DNA from: Chitinophagales bacterium
GTDB taxonomy: Bacteria > Bacteroidota > Bacteroidia > Chitinophagales > Saprospiraceae
Length of the DNA stretch: 64,000 nt
Assembly (NCBI GenBank): GCA_013298845.1
Contig: JAAFJN010000014.1
Coordinates: 1-64,000 of the forward strand
Direction: 5' to 3'
Each line of letters begins with the position of its first letter. The stretch's first letter is position 1. Below, in pieces: positions 1 through 7,445 of this stretch. The notes beneath the pieces are model-generated. The model had not been told where the DNA came from and did not search any database. It worked only from the letters and a program-made list of their open reading frames with translations. The translations under genes were made by a program, and so were the position numbers.

Positions 1-3000
1 GGTTGATACGAACAACCGTTGGAGCCCAACCTGGAACTGTAGTACCCAATGGAGATACAGTTACACCAGGCAAGTTCGTTGGGTGGTTCGTTGTATTGTT
101 CGGATTTGGATTCGGTACAAACTGACAAGTTGAGTTGTTCGGGTTGTACGTGCACCAGTTAATCACGCGCCAAGTACGCTCGATTTTGTAGCAAGCGTCT
201 GGAACTACTGTAAAGAATTCGTCTGTGTATGAAGTTGCGAGCAATTCGCAGTCTTCGCCGTAGTATTCAGGTGCTCCGTATGCTGTAGTACCGTCGCAAG
301 TAGAAACGAGGCGGTCAGCCGGGAATTTAACCCAGTAGTTCTGGTTGTACGTTACGATGATACGTTGTGTGCACTGGCTAGTTTGACCGTGACAGTCAAA
401 AGCAGTCCAACGACGTGTGATAGTACCTTTGTTACACAACGAGTCGAACTGAGTCAACACAGTAGTGTGAGTCAAACCACACTGACCTTGGTAAACTTTA
501 GTTGTGTCAAGGCAGCAGTTATCAGAAGGTACTGCATTACCGTAAGCCCACAAAGATGGGTCAAATGCTTCGCAAGAAACAGTTACGTTAGCAGGAGCCT
601 GGCATACTGGCTTCAACTTGTCTTGAACTTGTACGTTAACCATTGTAGAAGCTACAACTGGCAAACCGTCAGCACCGATAGCGAAAGAACCATCAGGGTT
701 CAATTGGTACACGCGGAAGATAACTTGTTGAGTTGTACCAACTTCGCAGCAGTAGAACTTGATAGAGTCACCTTCAGTGATAGCACGCTCGAACTCGCTT
801 GGGAAATCAGGGAAGATATCGAAGCAGTTAGCAGCAGCACCGTCAGGGTTTGGACCGTTAACGTCGAAACCGTTAGTACCGTTCAAAGCAAGGATACAAT
901 CGCTGTAAGGCTGCATACGCTGGATAGTGAATTTAACAGCACCGCAGTTATCGTATGAACCGTCGTCGAATGTAGTAGCTTTTACCCAACTAACACCACC
1001 AGCAGAGCAATCGCCAGGCTGAGCATTAGGGAAGTAGCAATCGAATGGATCGTCCAAACCAATAGAAACAACTGTCAATTCGTCAGAAGCAACTTGTGGT
1101 GGAGTGTAGTCACGTACAGTTACGCGGAAAGTAGCAGAAGCAGTATTACCGCAGTCGTCAGTAGCAATGTATGTTACGATGTGTGTACCCAATGGCAAGC
1201 AAGGAGAGAATCCGTAGTTAGCCAATGTATCAGGCGTCCACAGGTTGTTACCTGGGAATGAAGTCAATGTACCACTGATTGGGAACGTACCGATTTGTTC
1301 ACCTGTGTTAGGATCGAAACCAGTGATGAAACCACCAACGTTGTTGATGCGTGAGCAATCGTCAGCAACGATTACGTTTGGCAAATCAACAGTTGCGCAG
1401 CAAGTGTAAGGATCTGTAGAAACAGTCAAGTTAGCCGGAACATCGATAGATGGACCTGCGTCGTCAGCAACTTTGATCAATTGAACATAGTCGAAGCCAG
1501 TACCTGTGCACCAGTCGATGATTGTCCATGTACGTTTGATTTTGTAAGTACCGTCACAAACAGCGATTACCAAATCATCGTAATCCCAGTTAATGCTGCA
1601 ACCGTCGGTAGAACCGAATACGCGTGGTGTACCTTCAAGACCCAAAGCATTCAATACAGAAGGAGTTGGGAACTGTGAACCACAAGCGAGGTAAGGCTCG
1701 TCAACACCGTCGTAATCAGAAGGCAATACTACGTCGTTCAAAGTAGGACGGATTTTGCCAATTTCTTGCTGACAAGTAGAGCTGTTGCCGCTAGCGTCAA
1801 CTGCAACCCACGTACGAGTAATAGTGCTAGAAAGACCACTTGCGCAATCTTCTGGAGTAACTACGTCTGTGTAAGACAATGTAGTAGCAGTACAAGCGTC
1901 AAGCAAACCGGCTGGAACTGTGTAAACATTAGCAGCAGAACCTTGGAATATGTTGTTGTTCAACACCAAACCATTCGGGAAACGGCTTGCATTCAAGTTG
2001 AAGTTCAATGTAACGTTTGTAGCAGTAGAAGCATCAAGACCGAATACGTCTTGTACAGAAATTGTCCAAACACCAGAAACTGCCTGGCCATCAAATACGC
2101 TCAATGGATTGAGCGGACGGAATGTACCAGCGATAGCAGGGTTGTTACCGCAAGTAGCGTTAAAGGTAGCGTGTGGAACCGCAGATTCGTCGTCGAAAGT
2201 TACGTCCATACCGTCACCAGCGCAAGGAGGCTGGTTGAACAATACTACTGTAGTACCAGCAGGTGAAGTAACGCGCAATACGAGGTCACCAACCCAAGTG
2301 TGGTTAGTCACGAAATCAACGTTCAAGTCATTGATGGTAGCACCTACTGGAGCATTCTGAATATTGATAGTACGAGTTGTAGTACCGGGGTCAACTGTAG
2401 CAAAGTTACCAGTGCTTACGTTAGACAATACGTTACCTACAGTGTTAGGGCTACCGTTGTCATTGCAGTAGAGGTTGAAATCACCACAATCCAATACGGG
2501 TGGCAATTTGTCTTCTACTTTAATTTTACCCCAGCACATGTTGCCAGCAGCGTCACGTACACGAACATCGTATGTTTTGTTGATGTCAGATGGACCCAAT
2601 ACAGCAGGTGTCCATGGACCGTTACCAACTGGTGTGCGGTCAACTTCTACGATGTAGTCATCGTAGCAGCTGTATGGACCACCTTCCAAAATTTGGTCAG
2701 CACCTACAACAACTGAACAATCTTCGTCCAAAGAAATTTGTACGAGGTCGTTACAAGTCAAATAAGTAACCGGGTTAGGGAACTCATTAACAGTAACTGA
2801 GAAAGAGCAAGTGATTGGTGGCACAGTTTGAGTACCGCCGGGACCAGCAATTACGAATGTATTTACAGTTGTACCAATTGGGAACAAAGAACCGCTTGGC
2901 AAACCAGAAGTTTGAGTAACTGAAGCAGGAACCTGCTGAACAGCCTGGCCGTTCACCAACATCAACGCGTGAATACCAGCCAAAGCAGCGTTCAAAGTAC

Positions 3001-4090
3001 CGAATGCAGTTGGAACAGTGATACCTGCGCTTGGGCAAGTTGCGTAGCAAGGAGCCGTTTGGCCACCTGTGTTAGTACCAACTACGAATGGACCACCAGA
3101 TTCTTTGCGGATTTCCACAACGTATCTAGAGCCACCAGGAATTACTACCGGAGCAGTGAGGTTCACTGTAAACAGTTGGCTACCACCTGGAGCAGCAACG
3201 ATGTTAGAAGTAGCAATCTGCGTCATAAGAGCAGTGTTCAAGGTGGTAGCACCCACTGTACCCGTGTAAGAGTACAACACCACGCGAACGTTAGCCGGGT
3301 TGAAAGAACCAAACGTAACGCTGTTAACGGTGAAGTTACCAGTTGGTGAGTTGAACGCACGCCAGATACTGGTTACCGGAGAAGCAGCACAGTCAACAGC
3401 ATTAGTGATAGCAGTAGTGTTGTTGTTCTGCGTCTGAGTAAACGGAGCCAAAGCATTAACTACGCAGTTACCAGTAGAGGTAACGTTGTAGAAGTGTGCT
3501 GCGTTACACTCGCCACCCTGAAGGTTGTACGTTACGCTTGCTGGGCAAGAGATAGTACATGGGAGGTTTTGAGCGATAGACACGTTGTCGGTATCAACCG
3601 AACCCGCTGGCAACAAGAAACCGTCACCGATAGAGTTCAAGGTGATATTCAACGGACCACTTACGTTAGCAGCAACGTTTGCTGTGATAACGAAAGAGAT
3701 TGTTGCATTGTTTGTGCTGTAAGCACCGCAGCCTGTTGCAGCAAATGCACCAGTAGCAGGAACGGTGTTACGGTGCCAAGCGATGATTTGGCCAGGCGCA
3801 ACGATGGTTTGAACACCCGCGTTAGAAGCACATGCGCCACTGCCAGAAACTGGAGTAGCAGATGTTACTGTAACACCAGCCGGGAATACAAACTGGAAGC
3901 GGTCAACCCATTCCGCACCGGTAAAAGTGTAATTCACGTTCAAAGTGAACGTATTTGAAGCACCAGCGGTGTAAGTGGTAGTTGGGCTGGTCATATTTAC
4001 CGTAATACCGGCAAATGACTGTGTAGCACCACACAATACCACGAAAGCAACCAACAAGCACTGAAGTGTTGATATAAAAGTTTTTTTCAT
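1..4090 (-). CDS. Giant secreted protein with P-domain and HYR-like repeats (C-terminus outside window)
   Basis: About 1363 codons are open from the ATG at 4090 to the window edge without a stop, so the 3' end is missing. The protein begins with a clear signal peptide (MKKTF..., hydrophobic core, cleavage near SFA-G). An adhesin-like beta-rich region follows. At about residues 575-697 there is a proprotein-convertase P-domain-like segment (WVGDLVLRV, then GVWTISVQD). Next come tandem HYR-like modules with the recurring pattern Y-K-I-x-R-T-W-x-x-x-[DN]-W-C-T. Such architecture is typical of large T9SS-exported surface proteins in Saprospiraceae, but the sorting domain would lie outside the window. 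Codons are unlike most neighbours: CCA, GGT, CGT, ACT and GTA dominate, as in fusA and rpsL here, which suggests strong expression. Two small exported-protein genes lie directly upstream on the same strand. The molecular role is unknown; adhesion or sheath/surface-layer function is inference. Confidence 0.85.
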   Translation of the reverse strand, partial: MKKTFISTLQCLLVAFVVLCGATQSFAGITVNMTSPTTTYTAGASNTFTLNVNYTFTGAEWVDRFQFVFPAGVTVTSATPVSGSGACASNAGVQTIVAPGQIIAWHRNTVPATGAFAATGCGAYSTNNATISFVITANVAANVSGPLNITLNSIGDGFLLPAGSVDTDNVSIAQNLPCTISCPASVTYNLQGGECNAAHFYNVTSTGNCVVNALAPFTQTQNNNTTAITNAVDCAASPVTSIWRAFNSPTGNFTVNSVTFGSFNPANVRVVLYSYTGTVGATTLNTALMTQIATSNIVAAPGGSQLFTVNLTAPVVIPGGSRYVVEIRKESGGPFVVGTNTGGQTAPCYATCPSAGITVPTAFGTLNAALAGIHALMLVNGQAVQQVPASVTQTSGLPSGSLFPIGTTVNTFVIAGPGGTQTVPPITCSFSVTVNEFPNPVTYLTCNDLVQISLDEDCSVVVGADQILEGGPYSCYDDYIVEVDRTPVGNGPWTPAVLGPSDINKTYDVRVRDAAGNMCWGKIKVEDKLPPVLDCGDFNLYCNDNGSPNTVGNVLSNVSTGNFATVDPGTTTRTINIQNAPVGATINDLNVDFVTNHTWVGDLVLRVTSPAGTTVVLFNQPPCAGDGMDVTFDDESAVPHATFNATCGNNPAIAGTFRPLNPLSVFDGQAVSGVWTISVQDVFGLDASTATNVTLNFNLNASRFPNGLVLNNNIFQGSAANVYTVPAGLLDACTATTLSYTDVVTPEDCASGLSSTITRTWVAVDASGNSSTCQQEIGKIRPTLNDVVLPSDYDGVDEPYLACGSQFPTPSVLNALGLEGTPRVFGSTDGCSINWDYDDLVIAVCDGTYKIKRTWTIIDWCTGTGFDYVQLIKVADDAGPSIDVPANLTVSTDPYTCCATVDLPNVIVADDCSRINNVGGFITGFDPNTGEQIGTFPISGTLTSFPGNNLWTPDTLANYGFSPCLPLGTHIVTYIATDDCGNTASATFRVTVRDYTPPQVASDELTVVSIGLDDPFDCYFPNAQPGDCSAGGVSWVKATTFDDGSYDNCGAVKFTIQRMQPYSDCILALNGTNGFDVNGPNPDGAAANCFDIFPDFPSEFERAITEGDSIKFYCCEVGTTQQVIFRVYQLNPDGSFAIGADGLPVVASTMVNVQVQDKLKPVCQAPANVTVSCEAFDPSLWAYGNAVPSDNCCLDTTKVYQGQCGLTHTTVLTQFDSLCNKGTITRRWTAFDCHGQTSQCTQRIIVTYNQNYWVKFPADRLVSTCDGTTAYGAPEYYGEDCELLATSYTDEFFTVVPDACYKIERTWRVINWCTYNPNNSTCQFVPNPNPNNTTNHPTNLPGVTVSPLGTTVPGWAPTVVRIN

Positions 4091-4163
4091 GAGATGAGAA
4101 AAAATTGAAAATGAAATGCCGTAAGAAAAATTGGATTAAAGGTTTGGGTACTTCCTGAAGGGA

Positions 4164-4616
4164 TTAAGGAAGTATGTTTTCCACCGTATTAATATATACG
4201 CTGCGCATTTGATTCATTGACAAAGAACCAGAGTTTGGCAACTCAGTTTTTGCCTTCTGAAAATTTTCAATTAAAGAAACTTCAACAGCAATGTCGTACG
4301 TCAGATCGTTAAGGATCATTTTGTAGTACAATGCCTGATAGCGCTTAGAAAGCGGTGCAGTATCGAGACCAGGAAGGTTAGCAACCAACCATGTGCTCAA
4401 CGCCTGTTCAGCTTCCGCCTTGGTCCAAGTACCCAAGTCACGTGCTTCGATACCAAATCCTTGGTCTGCCTTAGCAGCATAAGGATTGCCGATACCATTC
4501 GCCGCGCTTTGAGCATTGATTTCAGTTGAACTGAATGCAAAGAAAGCGAACACAAGTGTTGCAGCAGAAAACAGCTGCACCAGTGTATTACGCCCTTTTA
4601 AAACGTTTTGAAACAT
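4164..4616 (-). CDS. Small exported protein of unknown function
   Basis: This 150-residue protein has an N-terminal hydrophobic stretch (about residues 13-35, ending EINAQS) that reads as a signal peptide with cleavage after A-Q or N-A. The mature part of about 115 residues is helical in character (EAEQALSTWLVANL; SKRYQALYYKMIL), with no motif I recognise. It sits 70 bp after the lipoprotein gene and 73 bp before the giant secreted protein on the same strand. No promoter-like TAnnTTTG is visible on this strand in either gap, so the three genes are probably co-transcribed. A role in export, anchoring or assembly of the giant protein is suggested only by position. Confidence 0.7.
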   Translation of the reverse strand: MFQNVLKGRNTLVQLFSAATLVFAFFAFSSTEINAQSAANGIGNPYAAKADQGFGIEARDLGTWTKAEAEQALSTWLVANLPGLDTAPLSKRYQALYYKMILNDLTYDIAVEVSLIENFQKAKTELPNSGSLSMNQMRSVYINTVENILP

Positions 4617-4686
4617 AATTAAAGAATTTAAAATTTGTAAGTTAGAAATTATCTTTGTACTTTCTTCTAAAGCATCAATTCGTCAG

Positions 4687-5187
4687 TTAATCCTTCTTCA
4701 TCTGCTCAACGCCTTCTTGCAATCTTGGAAGAGCGGCATCAATCACTTGAATCATCTCCTGAGCACTTGCAACTTGTATTGCCATGGCATCAAGTCTGCG
4801 TCTTGCTTCTTCATCAGTGATTGTACCAAGTGCTTTATCGACTTTGATGAGGTTTATCTGCTTCTCATAACTTTTCAAACTATCCGGTAAATTTTGTAAA
4901 CGACCAAAAGCGCCACTCACGTTCCGTTCGAGGGTAGCGTAAGTTGCGTCCGAATGTTTACTCGCCGGCACCTTGTTTAACTCAAGGGCTAACTGTCTGA
5001 AAACTTCAACACTATTTTTAGATTTATTTACAAGCGAATCAAAGGATACTGGATTAGTATCGATTTTATAAGACGGCGTCACTGGGGTAGCGCCCGTAGC
5101 ATCCACAGAGGAATCACCATTGCCTTTACAGGCAACGAAATTGAGGGACAAGGATATAGAGATTAAACTAAGTAAAAAACGGTTCAT
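4687..5187 (-). CDS. Putative lipoprotein of unknown function
   Basis: This 166-residue protein starts with a type II signal peptide: a hydrophobic core (LLSLISISLSL), then the lipobox-like F-V-A-C at residues 17-20, so Cys20 would be lipidated. The next residues (KGNGD) do not form the K-[DE]-[DE] surface-export signal known in some Bacteroidetes. The mature part is rich in Lys, Asp and Gln and appears alpha-helical (SYEKQINLIKVDKAL; EEARRRLDAMAIQVASAQ), possibly a coiled coil. It is the first of three same-strand genes leading to the giant secreted protein. No family recognised. Confidence 0.7.
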   Translation of the reverse strand: MNRFLLSLISISLSLNFVACKGNGDSSVDATGATPVTPSYKIDTNPVSFDSLVNKSKNSVEVFRQLALELNKVPASKHSDATYATLERNVSGAFGRLQNLPDSLKSYEKQINLIKVDKALGTITDEEARRRLDAMAIQVASAQEMIQVIDAALPRLQEGVEQMKKD

Positions 5188-5625
5188 TAAATCAGCAACA
5201 ATTATTATGATGAAAACTACCCTATACCGCTATGCAATTCGCATATTATATATAGGTATCAGCGTTGTGCTAAAATTATACCGAAAAAATCGTGCCATCT
5301 TTTTGGACAATGGAAATCGGACAAATCAATTTGTGGGAGAGAGAAGTGCTAATCGGATAGCTAGTTGGTGTATTTGTCCGCTAGAATCACAGTAATACAA
5401 CTCTCATGAGATTATGAATGGATTAAAATAAGGCGAAAAAACGCCAGAAATGCCTATTATTAGCAAACCTTGATGCAAAAGTAAATAGACCTTCAACAGT
5501 CGCCTAATTTTTTAACAATTTTTTTTCAAAAAATTTTTCACCACCTTCGTTATTACTCCTCAAAAAAACCATAAAAAAAATAAAACAACCGCTTAATAAT
5601 TTAAAAAGCCTTTTTCTAAAAAATA
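5188..5625. other. AT-rich intergenic region without a gene
   Basis: No convincing coding frame was found. The right half (about 5505-5640) is very AT-rich with long A and T runs. On the minus strand a TACTTTTG sequence (5476-5483) matches the Bacteroidetes -7 consensus TAnnTTTG. No TTTG lies at the expected 19-23 bp spacing, and it is almost 290 bp from the lipoprotein start, so it is only a weak promoter candidate. Confidence 0.5.
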
Positions 5626-6069
5626 TCAACTTGAATGATCGGATACAATATACCACTGACCTTTTATCTTTTTCCACAAAAGCGTATAATGACCCTGCAA
5701 ATCGCCTCCTTTTCGGGCTAAATGCCATTTCCCAATTACATAAGCCGATTTGCGGGATAATCGCTCTACCGATAACACGGTAAACGTTAACTTTCCCATC
5801 GCCTCTGCACTTGGGTAACCCTTCTGATAGTTGGCCAACGTCTGGTTCCAACCATGCGTTAATCCGCGCGAACCAATAAAACACAAACTATCCGATCTCC
5901 AATACCCGGCCATAAACGTTTCCAGATTACCCTGGTTCCAGGCCTGCTGTTGGGCATCCATCACTTTTTTAATGGCCTCTGTGGTGCTGCTTTGGGCGGC
6001 TATACCCGACACACCTATATATAAGAGCAAATAAATGGTCAATACCCAGAAAACGGTTAATCTCAGCAT
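5626..6069 (-). CDS. Exported NTF2-like (SnoaL/DUF4440-type) protein
   Basis: The 147-residue reading starts at the ATG at 6069. A longer frame exists upstream, but MLRLTVFWVLTIYLLLYIG is a natural signal peptide, ending near IAAQS. The mature part follows the DUF4440/NTF2-like pattern: an initial helix (AIKKVMDAQQQAWNQGNLETFMAGYW), S-D-S-L-x-F-I-G, then the C-terminal beta-strands (GHYTLLWKKIKGQWYIVSDHSS). Such proteins form small cone-shaped folds that bind ligands or act as simple enzymes; the ligand cannot be told from sequence. It stands alone, converging on nothing nearby and divergent from the HTH regulator at 6414. Confidence 0.75.
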   Translation of the reverse strand: MLRLTVFWVLTIYLLLYIGVSGIAAQSSTTEAIKKVMDAQQQAWNQGNLETFMAGYWRSDSLCFIGSRGLTHGWNQTLANYQKGYPSAEAMGKLTFTVLSVERLSRKSAYVIGKWHLARKGGDLQGHYTLLWKKIKGQWYIVSDHSS

Positions 6070-6358
6070 GGTGTTTAACGTTGTTGTGCGTGAATGCCGC
6101 AAAGATAACAAAAAAAAAGCCGCCCCCAACTGTCAAAGGGACGGCACGTAATCATTCTTGTCTGCGTGTAACAACTTTCTTTATCGTGTACTTGAATTGT
6201 AAAAGGTTTTCTGGACACAAAATTAGGCGCACTTCACCGTTTAAAACGCCTATTTACAAGGAAAAGAATGCCAAAAACAAAAAAAGTTATCCCTTGATAC
6301 GTCAATTACGGCTCAAATCCGCGCTTCTTTCGCAAATACTTGCAAAACTCTAAAAAAC

Positions 6359-6377
6359 TTTCCCGATTATTGGGAAA
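6359..6377. promoter_or_regulatory. 19-bp near-palindrome upstream of the HTH regulator (candidate operator)
   Basis: TTTCCCGAT-T-ATTGGGAAA is a dyad with a single mismatched pair, centred about 45 bp before the ATG at 6414. Its position fits an operator for autoregulation by the adjacent helix-turn-helix protein. The rest of 6070-6413 holds no gene and no full promoter consensus that I can see. Confidence 0.4.
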
Positions 6378-6413
6378 ACGCCTTTTCTTTGCCCTCCTTC
6401 ACACCACTTCATC

Positions 6414-7445
6414 ATGAGCAAACCTGACAGCGCGACCCAAAACCTCTCCCAGTTTATCATCCATGAAATCAAAAAAAAATTACCGCCCAACGAAGATATA
6501 ACCTCGGTGCTCAGTCAACTGCTACACCTGAGTAAAAGTGCCATCTATCGAAAAATCAACGGCGACGTTTCACTTTCTCTGCCCGAAGCAACCTTACTGG
6601 CGCGGCACTACCAAATTTCTCTCGATAATTTTATTCTCGGTGGCAGTACGGCCACCGGCTTTCGGTTCCGCGGGCAACCGGCCCCCGAAGAAACCGACGT
6701 TAGTTATTACCTCAAAATTATTGAAGCCCTCCACTTCCTGAAAAAAGATAACCAGGAATACGAAATGGTCATCACCACGCAGGAAATTACCCCATTCCAG
6801 TTTTTGTATTTCCCCGAACTCTCCGCCTTTCAAAGTTTGCTCTGGAGCCGGGTGACCATGCGTTACATAAATGTGGAAGACGAAAATTTTATTGTGGAGC
6901 AAAAAGCCCAGGACGGGCAATTGCAGCTCATTGCCAAAGAACTGACGACGATGTACGAAAATATTCCCTGCACCGAATTTATTTCGTCGCGGATATTGGA
7001 CAAAAACCTGGACGCGCTGCTGCATTTTGCCCGGTACCCGGTGTTTAGTGATCCGGCCACACCTATATTAATATGTGAACAACTGGAAGCCTTGATTAAA
7101 CATTTGTTCAACATTGCAAAAATGGGGCAGAAAACTCCCTTCCTCACCGGAAATGAAGTTTCTGCCCCACCTGTTCCATTTACGTTATTTCACGATAATT
7201 TCCCGAACTACGATACCAACCTGCTGTTCAAATCGCCACGCCGTAGTTTTGTGTACTGCTCGTTTGACTATCCTAACTTTATGTCTTCCACCAGTCCCAA
7301 AATGGTAGAGTACGTTGAAAAATGGATTATCAACTGCCGAACCCATTCAACGCGCATCAGTGGAGAAGGTGAAATGTACCGCAACCAATTGCAGCAGTTT
7401 TTTTTGGCCAAAATTGCGGCGGTCAAAAAACAATTAATCCACTAA
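6414..7445 (+). CDS. HTH-domain transcriptional regulator with large C-terminal domain
   Basis: The protein has 343 residues. The N-terminal part (about 27-75) reads as a Cro/BetR-type helix-turn-helix: ITSVLSQLLHLSKSAIYRKINGD, then LSLPEATLLARHYQISLDNF, where S-x-S-A-I-Y-R-K-I-N-G is the recognition-helix region. The remaining 260 residues are uncharacterised and may be a sensing or dimerisation domain; similar two-part regulators are common in Bacteroidetes. A near-perfect dyad lies just upstream (6359-6377). The 3' end overlaps the end of the convergent T9SS cargo gene by 12 bp. Target genes are unknown. Confidence 0.75.
   Translation: MSKPDSATQNLSQFIIHEIKKKLPPNEDITSVLSQLLHLSKSAIYRKINGDVSLSLPEATLLARHYQISLDNFILGGSTATGFRFRGQPAPEETDVSYYLKIIEALHFLKKDNQEYEMVITTQEITPFQFLYFPELSAFQSLLWSRVTMRYINVEDENFIVEQKAQDGQLQLIAKELTTMYENIPCTEFISSRILDKNLDALLHFARYPVFSDPATPILICEQLEALIKHLFNIAKMGQKTPFLTGNEVSAPPVPFTLFHDNFPNYDTNLLFKSPRRSFVYCSFDYPNFMSSTSPKMVEYVEKWIINCRTHSTRISGEGEMYRNQLQQFFLAKIAAVKKQLIH

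Noticed and set aside
365-3958. Many open frames on the plus strand across the first 4 kb
   Set aside because: They lie opposite a continuous minus-strand frame with signal peptide and domain motifs. Their translations are low-complexity and rich in Ser, Thr and Val from antisense codons.
5476-5483. Promoter TACTTTTG for the lipoprotein gene
   Set aside because: The -7 match has no partner element and would give a leader of almost 290 nt; it was kept only as a remark on the spacer.
7434-7445. Overlap of the HTH gene and the T9SS gene as a sign of a wrong call
   Set aside because: A 12-bp overlap of two converging stops is common, and both proteins have complete C-terminal features.
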